Source: Clostridiales bacterium
GTDB taxonomy: Bacteria > Bacillota > Clostridia > Oscillospirales > CAG-272
NCBI GenBank assembly: GCA_016288155.1
Contig: JAEEYP010000071.1
Coordinates: forward strand, 1 to 54,436
Direction of reading: 5' to 3'
DNA length: 54,436 nucleotides
Below are positions 17,118 to 25,401 of the stretch, one piece after another. Every line of letters starts with the position of its first letter. The stretch's first letter is position 1. The translations under genes were made by a program, and so were the position numbers. The notes beneath the pieces are model-generated. The model had not been told where the DNA came from and did no database searches. It saw only the letters and a program-made list of their open reading frames with translations.

Positions 17118-18218
17118 ATGGAACAGAGCACGTTCGACACGCTGCAGGCGATCGGCGAGACGTTTCGCCTCCCCGGCAAGCTGTACGCTTTCGACACGAT
17201 CAAGAACGGGAACATCAACTCCACCTATAAGCTCACCTACCGCGACGAGGGCGGCGGGCTGAAATCCTACGTGGCGCAGAAGATCAATACTTTCGTCTTC
17301 AAGAATCCGGAAGAGATCATGGAGAACATCGACCGGGTGACGACGCACATCCGGGAACGGTATCCGCAGGAGCAGTCGCTCCACTTCCATCACACCGCGG
17401 ACGGCAAGAACTTTGCCTACGACGCGGACGGCTCCTTCTGGCGCGTCATGAATTACGTCGATTCCGTCACCTTCGACGTCTGCGACGATCCGGCGACGAT
17501 CTCCGCGACGGGCGAGGCGTTCGGCCGCTTCCAGAACCAGCTCGCCGACTTCGACGGCTCGGTCCTCCACGAGACGATCCCGGATTTCCACAACACGCAC
17601 AAGCGGCTCGACCGCCTCTTCGACGACGTTGCCGCGGATCCGCTCGGGCGGAACGCGGAGGCGCAGGCGGAGATCGAATACATATCCTCCGTGCGCTACC
17701 GCGCGGGGCATCTGAGCGAGCTGTACGCGAACGGGGATTTCCCGGTGCGCGTCACGCATAACGACACGAAGAGCAACAACGTCCTCTTCGACCGCGTCAC
17801 GCACCGTCCGCTCGTCGTGATCGATCTCGATACGGTCATGCCGGGCATGTCGGTGTACGACTTCGGCGACGCCGTCCGCTTCATCTGCAATACGGCGGCG
17901 GAGGATGAGCCGAACGTCCGGAAGGTGTATTTCGACACCTCGAAGTTCCGCGCGTTCTGCTACGGCTATCTCGGCGCGGTGAAGCGTTCGCTTACGCCGA
18001 TCGAGATCGAGAGCCTCGTTCCCGCGGCGTTCTCCATCACGATCGAGCTCGCCGCGCGCTTCCTCGACGATTACCTGACGGGCGACACCTATTTCAAGGT
18101 GAACTATCCCGGTCACAACCTCGTGCGCACGCGCTGCCAGCTCGCGCTGGCGAAGGACATCGTCAAAAAGGAAGACGAGCTGAAGTGGATCGTGGAGGAG
18201 ATCGTCTCCGAGCACTGA
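17118..18218 (+). CDS. NahK-like N-acetylhexosamine/sugar kinase (APH fold)
   Basis: 366 residues with the aminoglycoside-phosphotransferase fold. The N-terminal lobe has GNINSTYKL as nucleotide loop and a conserved VAQKINTFVFKNPEEIMENI segment. The catalytic loop is THNDTKSNNVLFD (Asp216) and the metal site is VVIDLDTVMPG (Asp236/238). These match the N-acetylhexosamine 1-kinase (NahK) group that phosphorylates GlcNAc and GalNAc at C1 in the lacto-N-biose/galacto-N-biose pathway of bifidobacteria. No matching phosphorylase or nucleotidyl transferase gene lies in the window, so the sugar is uncertain; other anomeric or amino-sugar kinases share the motifs. Cytoplasmic. The gene is monocistronic with its own promoter and terminator. 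The ribosome site before the ATG is weak. Confidence 0.75.
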   Translation: MEQSTFDTLQAIGETFRLPGKLYAFDTIKNGNINSTYKLTYRDEGGGLKSYVAQKINTFVFKNPEEIMENIDRVTTHIRERYPQEQSLHFHHTADGKNFAYDADGSFWRVMNYVDSVTFDVCDDPATISATGEAFGRFQNQLADFDGSVLHETIPDFHNTHKRLDRLFDDVAADPLGRNAEAQAEIEYISSVRYRAGHLSELYANGDFPVRVTHNDTKSNNVLFDRVTHRPLVVIDLDTVMPGMSVYDFGDAVRFICNTAAEDEPNVRKVYFDTSKFRAFCYGYLGAVKRSLTPIEIESLVPAAFSITIELAARFLDDYLTGDTYFKVNYPGHNLVRTRCQLALAKDIVKKEDELKWIVEEIVSEH

Positions 18219-18238
18219 GCGCCCGCGGCGCATCCGAC

Positions 18239-18270
18239 GCGGCGTCCCCGGAACGGGGGCGCCGCTTTCC
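18239..18270 (+). terminator. intrinsic terminator after the kinase gene
   Basis: GCGGCGTCCCCG/CGGGGGCGCCGC stem (one G-U pair), loop GAA, then TTTCC. Confidence 0.75.
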
Positions 18271-18315
18271 GTTCTCCATGCGAAAAATGTTTTCATTTGT
18301 CCCTTCTCGCGGCTA

Positions 18316-18345
18316 TTGACGAGGCAGGCACCGGTGTGATATAAT
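18316..18345 (+). promoter_or_regulatory. promoter for the glycyl radical enzyme operon
   Basis: TTGACG (18316-18321), 18 bp, TATAAT (18340-18345) with a TGA extended -10. Confidence 0.75.
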
Positions 18346-18371
18346 ATACTGTACGTTTTCGGAGGTACGGT

Positions 18372-19259
18372 ATGGGTCTTGTTTTCAACATTCAGCGATT
18401 TTCCGTGCACGACGGCAGCGGGATCCGCACCGTCGTCTTTCTGAAGGGCTGTCCGCTCGACTGCCTGTGGTGCCACAATCCGGAAGGGAAAAGCCTTGAG
18501 CCGCAGCTCATGTTCAATCCGGAGCAATGCATCGGCTGCGGCGAGTGCGCCGTCTGCCCCGCGGGCGCGCATACCGTCGCGGACGGCGTCCACACCTTCG
18601 CGCGGGAGAAGTGCGTGCGGTGCGGCAAATGCGCCGCGGCGTGCCCCACCGGCGCTTTGAAGATGGCGGGGCAGGAGATGAGCGCCGGGGAAGTGATGGA
18701 GCAGGTGCTGCGCGACCGCCCGTTCTACGAGCGGAGCGGCGGCGGCATGACGCTCTCCGGCGGCGACCCCTGCTTCCAGCACGCGTTTTCCGCGGAGCTT
18801 CTGCGGCTGGCGCATGAAAACCGCATCGACACCGCCATGGAGACGAGCGGCTTCATGAGTCCGGAGGTGCTCGCCCGCCTCGCGGCGGACACGGATACCT
18901 TTTTGTGGGACTTCAAGCTGTACGACCCCGAACTGCACAAAAAGTACACGGGCGTGCCGCTCGAACCGATCCTCGCCAATCTGGCGGCGCTGAACGAGAT
19001 GGGCAAAGCGGTGATCCTGCGCTGCCCGCTGATCCCCGGCGTCAACGCGGTCCCCGAGCACGTCCTCGCCGCCGCCGCCCTGTCGCATACCTACCCCTGC
19101 ATCCGTGAGATCCATTTTCTGCCGTACCACCGTCTCGGCATCCCGAAGGAGAAGCGGCTGGGCATCGCCGGCCGCTACGACACGGAGGAAAAGCCGGACA
19201 CCGCGTCCCTTCTCGCACTGTGCGGCGAGCACGCCGCCTGCCCCGTGCAGCTGAAATAA
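18372..19259 (+). CDS. glycyl radical enzyme activating enzyme (radical SAM)
   Basis: 295 residues. The radical SAM cluster is KGCPLDCLWCHNPEG (Cys27, 31, 34). A ferredoxin-like insert at about 52-100 carries CIGCGECAVCPAG and CVRCGKCAAACPTGA, the two-cluster type found in activases of dehydratase/lyase glycyl radical enzymes rather than the short PflA. GGGMTLSGGDP is the SAM-binding GGE-like motif. It abstracts hydrogen from the glycine of its partner, which is encoded 19 bases downstream in the same operon. Cytoplasmic and oxygen-sensitive. The start follows a GGAGGTACGGT site. The usual SGGEP form reads SGGDP here, a mild variation. Confidence 0.93.
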   Translation: MGLVFNIQRFSVHDGSGIRTVVFLKGCPLDCLWCHNPEGKSLEPQLMFNPEQCIGCGECAVCPAGAHTVADGVHTFAREKCVRCGKCAAACPTGALKMAGQEMSAGEVMEQVLRDRPFYERSGGGMTLSGGDPCFQHAFSAELLRLAHENRIDTAMETSGFMSPEVLARLAADTDTFLWDFKLYDPELHKKYTGVPLEPILANLAALNEMGKAVILRCPLIPGVNAVPEHVLAAAALSHTYPCIREIHFLPYHRLGIPKEKRLGIAGRYDTEEKPDTASLLALCGEHAACPVQLK

Positions 19260-19278
19260 GTGAATAGGAGATATGAGC

Positions 19279-21594
19279 ATGAACGACTACAGAAACACCG
19301 AAAAAATGATCGAACTGTCGGAGCGGATCCTCAAGATCGACGCCGAGGCGAGACCGCGCTTCCGTTCGCAGGGAACGAGAGAAGCGACGATGACCGGCCC
19401 GGCGAACGACGGCAAGATCCCGTTCCTCACCGCCTTTGAGGAGCTGCCGGACGCTCCCTACGTCGTCTGCCTCGCGCAGGGCATCGTCAATTCGTGGCTC
19501 ATGAGCGATCCGATCGTGTACGACGAGGACATCCTCGTCGGTACGCAGCGCCCGAACCGGGTGATGGAGGAGCATTTTTCCTGGGGCATCCGGTACTTCG
19601 ATCCGAAGGGCTTCGACAATCCGGCGTACAAGGGACGGGGCGACGAGCTCCGCGCGCGCGTCGAGGCGCAGCGTTCGCGCATGTTCCCGCTCACGCACAA
19701 GCATCTGGAAGATGCGTACGACGAGATCTACACGAAGGAGCAGTGCTCCTGCATCGGGAGCCTGTTCGGCGCGGGCGGCTATCAGGGACACACCGTGCCC
19801 GATTACTTCCGCCTGCTGCGCGACGGCATCGGCGGCACGCTCGAACGCGTCCACGCCTATGAGGTCAACACGACGGATCAGAAGAAGCTCGATCTGTACC
19901 GCGCGATGACGATCCTCCTCGAGGGCTTCACGGCGTTTGCGCTCCAGTACGCGGACGCGGCGGAGAAAAAAGCGAACGAGTCCGAGGGCGAGGCGCGCGA
20001 GCGCTTCCTCGCCGTGGCGGAGAACTGCCGGTTCGTTTCCACGAACCGCCCCGTGACGCTGTACCAGGCGGCGCAGCTCGTGTGGTTCTATTCTCTGTGG
20101 GACTGGGTCGACTGCGTGGGACGCTTTGACCAGTATATGTATCCGTTCTACGAGAAGGCCGTCCGCGAGGGCGACGTGTTCCCGGCGGAGGATATCATCG
20201 CGGCGATCTTCCTTAAATTTTCCGAGCACGGCGTGCACAATCTGCCGCTCGGCGGCGTCGATCCGCGCACCGGCGAGGACGCGACGAACGATCTTTCCTT
20301 CCTCGTGCTCCAGATCGGACGGAGATTCCACTCGGTGCATCCGCGCATGGTCGCGCGCATCGACGAGCATACGCCGCCGGAATTCATGGATCTCATCGTG
20401 AAGATGTGGAGCGAGGGCATGTCCGACCCGACGCTCGCCTCCGACCCGCTCATCATCGAGGGGCTGCGCGAATACGGCGTGCCGCTCGAGGACGCGCGCA
20501 GCTACACGACGCTCGGCTGCCAGGAGATCGAGATCCCCGGCAAGAGCAACTTCGGCTGCGAGGACGGGAAATTCAATCTGGCGAAGGCGTTCGAGTATAC
20601 GCTCAACGACGGCTGCGACCGCTTCAACGGGATCCGCATGGGTCTGCCGACCGGGCACCTCGCGGATTATAAGACCGTCGACGAGCTGTGGGACGCGTAC
20701 GTCCGGCAGGTGAATCACTTCGTTCCGGCATATCTGCATCTGTGCGACGTCGGGCAACAGATCCGCGCCGCGAACGCCGCGAAGCTCGTGAAGTCGATCT
20801 TCACGGACGACTGCATCGCGCGCGGTCTGCACATGGACGAGGGCGGCGCGATGTACGGCTACGGCGTCATCGAGACGGCCGGCGCGTCCGCCGTGGCGGA
20901 CTCGTTCGCCGCGATCGACAAGCTCGTCTACCGTGAGAAGAGGATCTCCCCGGAGACGCTGGAGGCGGCGATCGCCGCGAACTTCGAGGGCTACGAGAAG
21001 GAGCGCCAGCTGCTCCTCAAGCAGGCGCCGAAGTACGGCAACGACGATCCGCTCGCGGACGAATACATGCGCCGCGTGCTCGACGCTTTCTGGACCGAGA
21101 TCGGGAAGTACCGCTCCATCCGCGGCGGCGCGTTCACCGGCGCCTGCTCGCTGCTCGGTGCCGGCGTGGGCTACGGCCGCGCGACGTGGGCGATGCCGGA
21201 CGGCCGCTTCAAGGGCGAACCGCTCGGGAACACGATCGGTCCGCGCACCGGCGCGGATCACTGCGGCGTGACCGCCATGCTCTCTTCCGTCATGAAGCTC
21301 CCGCTGAAGCTCGGCATCGGCGGGACGACGCTCAACGTCCTCATCCCGTGCGACATGACGAAGACGGCGGAGCAGCGGCGCAAGATCGCGTCGCTGATGA
21401 CCGTCTACATGATGGGCGGCGGACAGATGGCGCAGATCACGACGGCGAGCCTCGAAGACATGCTCGACGCGAAGGAGCATCCGGAGAAGCACGGCGACCT
21501 CATCGTGCGCGTCGGCGGCTACTCCGCCCCCTTTATCGAGATCGGCGCGGATCTGCAGGACGAACTCATCAAGCGCTACGGCGAAGCGGAATAA
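19279..21594 (+). CDS. glycyl radical enzyme of unknown substrate (PFL-like family)
   Basis: 771 residues. The glycyl radical loop is RVGGYSAPF near the C terminus (Gly747). The active-site loop is TLGCQEIE with Cys414 and Glu416, the Cys-x-Glu layout of dehydratases and lyases (such as HypD, CutC and propanediol dehydratase, usually GCVE). PFL instead has two adjacent cysteines. GHTVPDYFRLL and the C-terminal LNVLIP segment also fit the superfamily. The Gln in GCQE, followed by IEIPGKS, differs from characterised enzymes I can recall, so the substrate is not assigned. An alternative ATG at 19273 is too close to AGGAG, so 19279 is preferred. No microcompartment shell gene lies nearby, so it is probably free in the cytosol. 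Confidence 0.88.
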   Translation: MNDYRNTEKMIELSERILKIDAEARPRFRSQGTREATMTGPANDGKIPFLTAFEELPDAPYVVCLAQGIVNSWLMSDPIVYDEDILVGTQRPNRVMEEHFSWGIRYFDPKGFDNPAYKGRGDELRARVEAQRSRMFPLTHKHLEDAYDEIYTKEQCSCIGSLFGAGGYQGHTVPDYFRLLRDGIGGTLERVHAYEVNTTDQKKLDLYRAMTILLEGFTAFALQYADAAEKKANESEGEARERFLAVAENCRFVSTNRPVTLYQAAQLVWFYSLWDWVDCVGRFDQYMYPFYEKAVREGDVFPAEDIIAAIFLKFSEHGVHNLPLGGVDPRTGEDATNDLSFLVLQIGRRFHSVHPRMVARIDEHTPPEFMDLIVKMWSEGMSDPTLASDPLIIEGLREYGVPLEDARSYTTLGCQEIEIPGKSNFGCEDGKFNLAKAFEYTLNDGCDRFNGIRMGLPTGHLADYKTVDELWDAYVRQVNHFVPAYLHLCDVGQQIRAANAAKLVKSIFTDDCIARGLHMDEGGAMYGYGVIETAGASAVADSFAAIDKLVYREKRISPETLEAAIAANFEGYEKERQLLLKQAPKYGNDDPLADEYMRRVLDAFWTEIGKYRSIRGGAFTGACSLLGAGVGYGRATWAMPDGRFKGEPLGNTIGPRTGADHCGVTAMLSSVMKLPLKLGIGGTTLNVLIPCDMTKTAEQRRKIASLMTVYMMGGGQMAQITTASLEDMLDAKEHPEKHGDLIVRVGGYSAPFIEIGADLQDELIKRYGEAE

Positions 21595-21610
21595 AAGCGC
21601 GCAATAACAA

Positions 21611-21648
21611 AAAAACCTCCGCGGGACGGACGTCCCGCGGAGGTTTTT
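21611..21648. terminator. bidirectional intrinsic terminator
   Basis: AAACCTCCGCGGGACG/CGTCCCGCGGAGGTTT perfect stem flanked by A and T runs, serving both the glycyl radical operon and the converging chromate transporter genes. Confidence 0.92.
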
Positions 21649-21658
21649 GCTTCAATGA

Positions 21659-22228
21659 CTACAGCCCGAGCGCGTACCCGGCGGCGACGCCGAGCGCCGC
21701 GGATATGCCGAGAACGGCGACGGGGTGCGGCTTTTTCCAAAACAGCAGCGCCGCCGCCGCCGCGAACACGGCGGCGGAGACCCAGAACACGGGCTCCGTG
21801 AGCGAGGGGAGCGCGGGAGCGTCCGGCACGAAGACGGTCAGCGCCACGGAGAGCACCGCCGACGCGATCAGCCCGACGGCGGCGGGCTTGAGCCCGCTCA
21901 TGCAGCCGCGGACGATCCGGTTGTCACGGAACGCGCGCAGAAAGCGCGCGACGAGCAGTATGATGAGAAAGGACGGGAGCACGACGCCGACCGTCGCGCA
22001 GAGCGCGCCGGGAACGCCCGCCGTCTGCGCGCCGACGTACGTCGCCATGTTCACGGCGAACGGACCGGGCGTGCTTTCGCTGACGGCGACGAAATCGACG
22101 AGCTGCGCCGCGTCCAGCCATCCGTGGGCGAGCGCCTGCTCACGGACGAGCGGGAACATCGCGTAGCCGCCGCCGAAGGTGAACGCGCCGATGAGGAAAA
22201 AGCTATAAAAGAGTTCCCAGAGGATCAC
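21659..22228 (-). CDS. chromate transporter, second half-size subunit
   Basis: 189 residues from the GTG at 22228, which follows AAAGGAGG by 9 bases and overlaps the upstream gene's stop as GTGA. Typical half-size CHR motifs are present: FLIGAFTFGGGYAMFPLV and VSESTPGPFAVNMATYVGA, then about six hydrophobic helices. Pairs of half-size CHR proteins form a heteromeric membrane transporter annotated as chromate (or related oxyanion) exporter; the physiological substrate in anaerobes is often unknown. A longer frame extends upstream of 22228 but runs through the coding end of the partner gene, so the GTG start is better. Confidence 0.85.
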   Translation of the reverse strand: MILWELFYSFFLIGAFTFGGGYAMFPLVREQALAHGWLDAAQLVDFVAVSESTPGPFAVNMATYVGAQTAGVPGALCATVGVVLPSFLIILLVARFLRAFRDNRIVRGCMSGLKPAAVGLIASAVLSVALTVFVPDAPALPSLTEPVFWVSAAVFAAAAALLFWKKPHPVAVLGISAALGVAAGYALGL

Positions 22229-22785
22229 GGCTTTCGCCTCCTTTCCGCCGCGAGGGACCAGACGAGCCCCGCCAGCGCGCATCCGAGCAGTACGTACACC
22301 GCGGGGACGCGCACGAAGGCGGTCAGAAGAAAGGCGGCCGCCATCAGTACGGAGGACGCCGCTTTTTTCGGGACCTTGCAGAACATCGTCCACAGCGCGC
22401 GGAGCATCAGCGCCAGAACGCCGGCTTTCAGACCGAGAAAGGCGTACCGCACGGCGCGCAGCCCGTCTGCGGCGCGCAGTCCGTACGATACGGCGAGGAG
22501 GATGACGAAGGAGGGAAGGATCACGCCGAGCGTCGCAAGAAACGCGCCGGGAAAGCCGGCGACGCGCTCGCCGATATAGGTGGCGGCGTTGACGGCGATC
22601 GGTCCCGGCGTCGATTCCGCGACGGCGACGACCCCGAGCAGCTCTTCCTCCGTGATCCAGCCGCGTTTCCCGGCGGCTTCCTTCTGAATGAGAGGGATCA
22701 TGGCGTAACCGCCGCCGAAGGTGAAGGCGCCGATCTTCATGAACGTCAAAAAAAGGGAAACGAGATCTTTTCCGCGATCCGTCAT
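22225..22785 (-). CDS. chromate transporter, first half-size subunit
   Basis: 186 residues. It shows MKIGAFTFGGGYAMIPLIQ and VAESTPGPIAVNAATYIGE, the same two signatures as its neighbour, and about six membrane helices. The ATG at 22785 has a GGGAGG site 8 bases upstream and its own promoter. The stop overlaps the next gene's GTG by 4 bases, indicating translational coupling and 1:1 production of the two halves, as expected for a heterodimer. The two proteins are diverged paralogues, presumably inserted in opposite topology. Confidence 0.87.
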   Translation of the reverse strand: MTDRGKDLVSLFLTFMKIGAFTFGGGYAMIPLIQKEAAGKRGWITEEELLGVVAVAESTPGPIAVNAATYIGERVAGFPGAFLATLGVILPSFVILLAVSYGLRAADGLRAVRYAFLGLKAGVLALMLRALWTMFCKVPKKAASSVLMAAAFLLTAFVRVPAVYVLLGCALAGLVWSLAAERRRKP

Positions 22786-22824
22786 CTGCCGTCCTCCCTT
22801 CGGTTTTCCGTCGGTACCGGGATT

Positions 22825-22853
22825 ATTATACGCGTTCCCGCGCGGAAAATCAA
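22825..22853 (-). promoter_or_regulatory. SigA-type promoter for the chromate transporter pair
   Basis: On the minus strand TTGATT (22853-22848), 17 bp, TATAAT (22830-22825), about 40 bases before the ATG at 22785. Confidence 0.75.
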
Positions 22854-22893
22854 GGGAAGCGTATCGTTTTTTGGGGAAAATGCCGCGCGGGGC

Positions 22894-22922
22894 TTTACAC
22901 GGCTTCCGGAATGCTTTATAAT
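22894..22922 (+). promoter_or_regulatory. SigA-type promoter for metY
   Basis: TTTACA (22894-22899), 17 bp, TATAAT (22917-22922). The roughly 85-base leader shows no SAM riboswitch or T-box that I can recognise. Confidence 0.78.
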
Positions 22923-23012
22923 ATAAGTGTGTCTGCCCGCCGCACGGTCGGCGCGGCGGAATATCTGAAATATATGATTTGAAGAATGCAGGACAGGAAA
23001 GGCGGAACCATC

Positions 23013-24293
23013 ATGGAACAGGGACACGGAACGAAATGCGTACAGGCCGGCTATACGCCGAAGACGGGCGAACCGCGCGTTTTGCCGATCGTGCAGAGCA
23101 CGACCTTCAAATATGACACGAGCGAGGCGATGGGGAAACTCTTCGACCTCCAGGAGAGCGGATATTTCTATACGCGGCTGGCGAATCCGACCTCGGACGC
23201 CGTGGCGGCGAAGCTCTGCGCGCTGGAGGGCGGGACCGCGGCGATGCTGCTTTCCTCCGGGCAGGCGGCGAGCTTCTTCTCCGTATTCAATATCGCGTCG
23301 GCGGGCGACCACGTCGTCGCGTGCGCCGCGATCTACGGGGGAACGTTCAATCTGTTCTCCGTCACGATGAAGCGCATGGGGATCGACTTCACTTTCGTCA
23401 GCCCGGACTGCACGGAAGAAGAGCTCTCGGCGGCGTTCCGCCCGAACACGAAGGCGCTCTTCGGCGAGACGATCGCCAATCCGGCGCTCGCCGTGCTCGA
23501 TATCGAGCTGTTCGCGCGCGTCGCGCACGCGCACGGCGTTCCGCTGATCGTGGACAACACCTTCGCCACGCCGATCAACTGCCGTCCCATCGAATGGGGC
23601 GCGGACATCGTGACGCATTCCACGACGAAGTACCTCGACGGGCACGCCACTTCCGTCGGCGGCGCGATCGTGGACGGCGGGCACTTCGACTGGATGGCGC
23701 ACGCCGACAAATTCCCCGGTCTGACCACGCCGGACGAGAGCTATCACGGGATCGTCTACGCGGAAAAATTCGGCATGGGCGGCGCGTATATCAACAAATG
23801 CGTCGCGCAGCTCATGCGCGACTTCGGCTCCATCCCCTCGCCGTTCAACGCGTTTCTGCTCAATCTCGGCATGGAGACGCTGCACGTGCGGATGCCGCAG
23901 CACTGCCGCAACGCGCAGACCGTCGCGGAATTCCTCGCAAAGCATCCGAAGGTCGCGTGGGTACGCTACTGCGGTCTGCCGGGCGATCCGTATTACGCGC
24001 TCGGACAGAAGTATCTGCCGAACGGCTCCTGCGGCGTGCTCTCCTTCGGCGTGAAGGGCGGCCGCGCCGCGGCGGAGACCTTCATGAAGAATCTGAAGCT
24101 GGCGGCGATCGTGACGCACGTCGCCGACGCGCGCACCTGCATCCTCCATCCGGCGAGCTCCACGCACCGGCAGATGTCGGATGAGGAACTGATCGCCTGC
24201 GGCGTCGCGCCGGATCTGATGCGCCTCAGCGTCGGTATCGAGGACGTCGAGGACATCCTCGCCGATATCCGCGGCGCGCTGGAAGCGATCTGA
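23013..24293 (+). CDS. metY: O-acetylhomoserine (thiol)-lyase, PLP-dependent
   Basis: 426 residues, a Cys/Met-metabolism PLP enzyme. The PLP lysine lies in HSTTKYLDGH, the cofactor aspartate in LIVDNTFATP, and FYTRLANPTSDAVAAKLCALEGG is the N-terminal hallmark. MetY condenses O-acetylhomoserine with sulfide to homocysteine. The length and the C-terminal LHPASSTHRQ and GIEDVEDILADI fit this group better than the shorter MetB/MetC. The ATG at 23013 is preferred over an in-frame ATG at 22986 because the GGAAAGGCGG site precedes the later codon. It is monocistronic with a clear terminator. A cystathionine synthase activity cannot be excluded from sequence alone. Confidence 0.9.
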   Translation: MEQGHGTKCVQAGYTPKTGEPRVLPIVQSTTFKYDTSEAMGKLFDLQESGYFYTRLANPTSDAVAAKLCALEGGTAAMLLSSGQAASFFSVFNIASAGDHVVACAAIYGGTFNLFSVTMKRMGIDFTFVSPDCTEEELSAAFRPNTKALFGETIANPALAVLDIELFARVAHAHGVPLIVDNTFATPINCRPIEWGADIVTHSTTKYLDGHATSVGGAIVDGGHFDWMAHADKFPGLTTPDESYHGIVYAEKFGMGGAYINKCVAQLMRDFGSIPSPFNAFLLNLGMETLHVRMPQHCRNAQTVAEFLAKHPKVAWVRYCGLPGDPYYALGQKYLPNGSCGVLSFGVKGGRAAAETFMKNLKLAAIVTHVADARTCILHPASSTHRQMSDEELIACGVAPDLMRLSVGIEDVEDILADIRGALEAI

Positions 24294-24312
24294 TATCCGA
24301 ATACGCAAAACG

Positions 24313-24348
24313 AAAGCAGGCCGGACCGCCCGTCCGACCTGCTTTTTC
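24313..24348. terminator. bidirectional intrinsic terminator
   Basis: AGCAGGCCGGAC/GTCCGACCTGCT stem (one mismatch) with T5 on one side and AAAACG on the other, between the converging metY and AEC genes. Confidence 0.8.
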
Positions 24349-24359
24349 TCGTCTTATTT

Positions 24360-25346
24360 TCAGAATATGCCCGCGGCGCGCAACAGGAACGCCGCGATGA
24401 AGATGGAGAACGCCGAGGCGACGGTCGTCCAGACGGCGAGCTGTCCGGCGAGCGTGACGTCGCCGTTCAGCTCCTGCACCATCGGGACGGAGGAGGCGGC
24501 GACCGGCGTGGCGAACAGCGCGACGAACGACGCGAACTGCGCGCCGCTGAAGCGGGTGGAGAAGAAGAGATACGCGATCCCGAGGCCGAGCAGCGGCGCC
24601 GCGGCGGTCCTGAGCAGCACGCCGACGAGGATCTCCCGCTTCAGGGACGCAACGGCGGAGAAGCGGAACTGCGCGCCGAGCACGAGCAGAGAGAGCGGCG
24701 TCGCCAGATTGGAGAGATACGTCAGGAAGGTAAAGACCGGACCGAGATCCGTCAGCCGGAGCGTGACGCCGGAGAGGACGAAGAGGCGGCGTATCCCGAG
24801 CGTGAGCAGCGCGGCGCCGACGCTGAGGATCAGCGGATTGCCGAAGACCGTTTTGAGGATCCGGCGAAGATCCGGGCGCTTTTCCCCTCCGAAGACGGAG
24901 AGGGAGAGGATGGCGAGGACGTTGCAGAGCGGGATCGTCACGGCGGATTGGAGCGACAGAGCGGCGACGCCCGCCTGCCCGAAGAGCGCCTCGGCGAGCG
25001 GGAGCCCGACGAGCGCCGTGTTGGAGCGGGCGGCCGCCTGCAGGATGACGCCGCGCCGCGTGTTCTCGTGCGTGGTCAGGAGCGTGACGGGCAGCGCGAC
25101 GAGCAGCGTGATGACGAGGATCGCGCCCGCCGCGTACAGAAGGAACCCGCCGTCGATATCGCCGACGTCGTCGATCTTATAAATATTCAGATAGAGCATG
25201 GCGGGGATGAACACGCGGAAGATGAGACGGTTCGCGGTGCGCGTGAAATCGTCGTTCATCAGTCCGAGCTCGCGCAGGCAGTAGCCCGTCACCATCATGA
25301 GCAATATGGGCGAGACCGCCTTCACGGCAAAAAGCAAAGCATCCAT
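24360..25346 (-). CDS. AEC-family permease (auxin efflux carrier/malonate-type)
   Basis: 328 residues with about ten hydrophobic helices in two repeats of five, as in the auxin efflux carrier/bile-acid superfamily. Signatures include MMVTGYCLRELGLMNDDF at the start, AARSNTALVGLPLAEALFG in the first repeat, GNPLILSVGAALL in the middle and ATPVAASSVPMVQELNGD near the end. Family members transport organic acids or amino acids. The ribosome site is AAGGAGCC. It lies 55 bases downstream of the cytoplasmic DUF4838 gene on the same strand with no terminator between, so the two are likely one operon. Confidence 0.88.
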   Translation of the reverse strand: MDALLFAVKAVSPILLMMVTGYCLRELGLMNDDFTRTANRLIFRVFIPAMLYLNIYKIDDVGDIDGGFLLYAAGAILVITLLVALPVTLLTTHENTRRGVILQAAARSNTALVGLPLAEALFGQAGVAALSLQSAVTIPLCNVLAILSLSVFGGEKRPDLRRILKTVFGNPLILSVGAALLTLGIRRLFVLSGVTLRLTDLGPVFTFLTYLSNLATPLSLLVLGAQFRFSAVASLKREILVGVLLRTAAAPLLGLGIAYLFFSTRFSGAQFASFVALFATPVAASSVPMVQELNGDVTLAGQLAVWTTVASAFSIFIAAFLLRAAGIF

Positions 25347-25401
25347 GAAAGGCTCCTTATTCAGGGGATCGGCGTCCGCCGCCGGCCGTGGGAGGAATGC
25401 G

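Noticed and set aside
19279-21594. Pyruvate formate-lyase (pflB)
   Set aside because: PFL needs two adjacent active-site cysteines; here there is a single Cys followed by Gln-Glu, and the activase has the extra ferredoxin insert not found in PflA.
22923-23012. SAM riboswitch or T-box in the metY leader
   Set aside because: The leader is under 90 bases and shows none of the conserved cores or a terminator.
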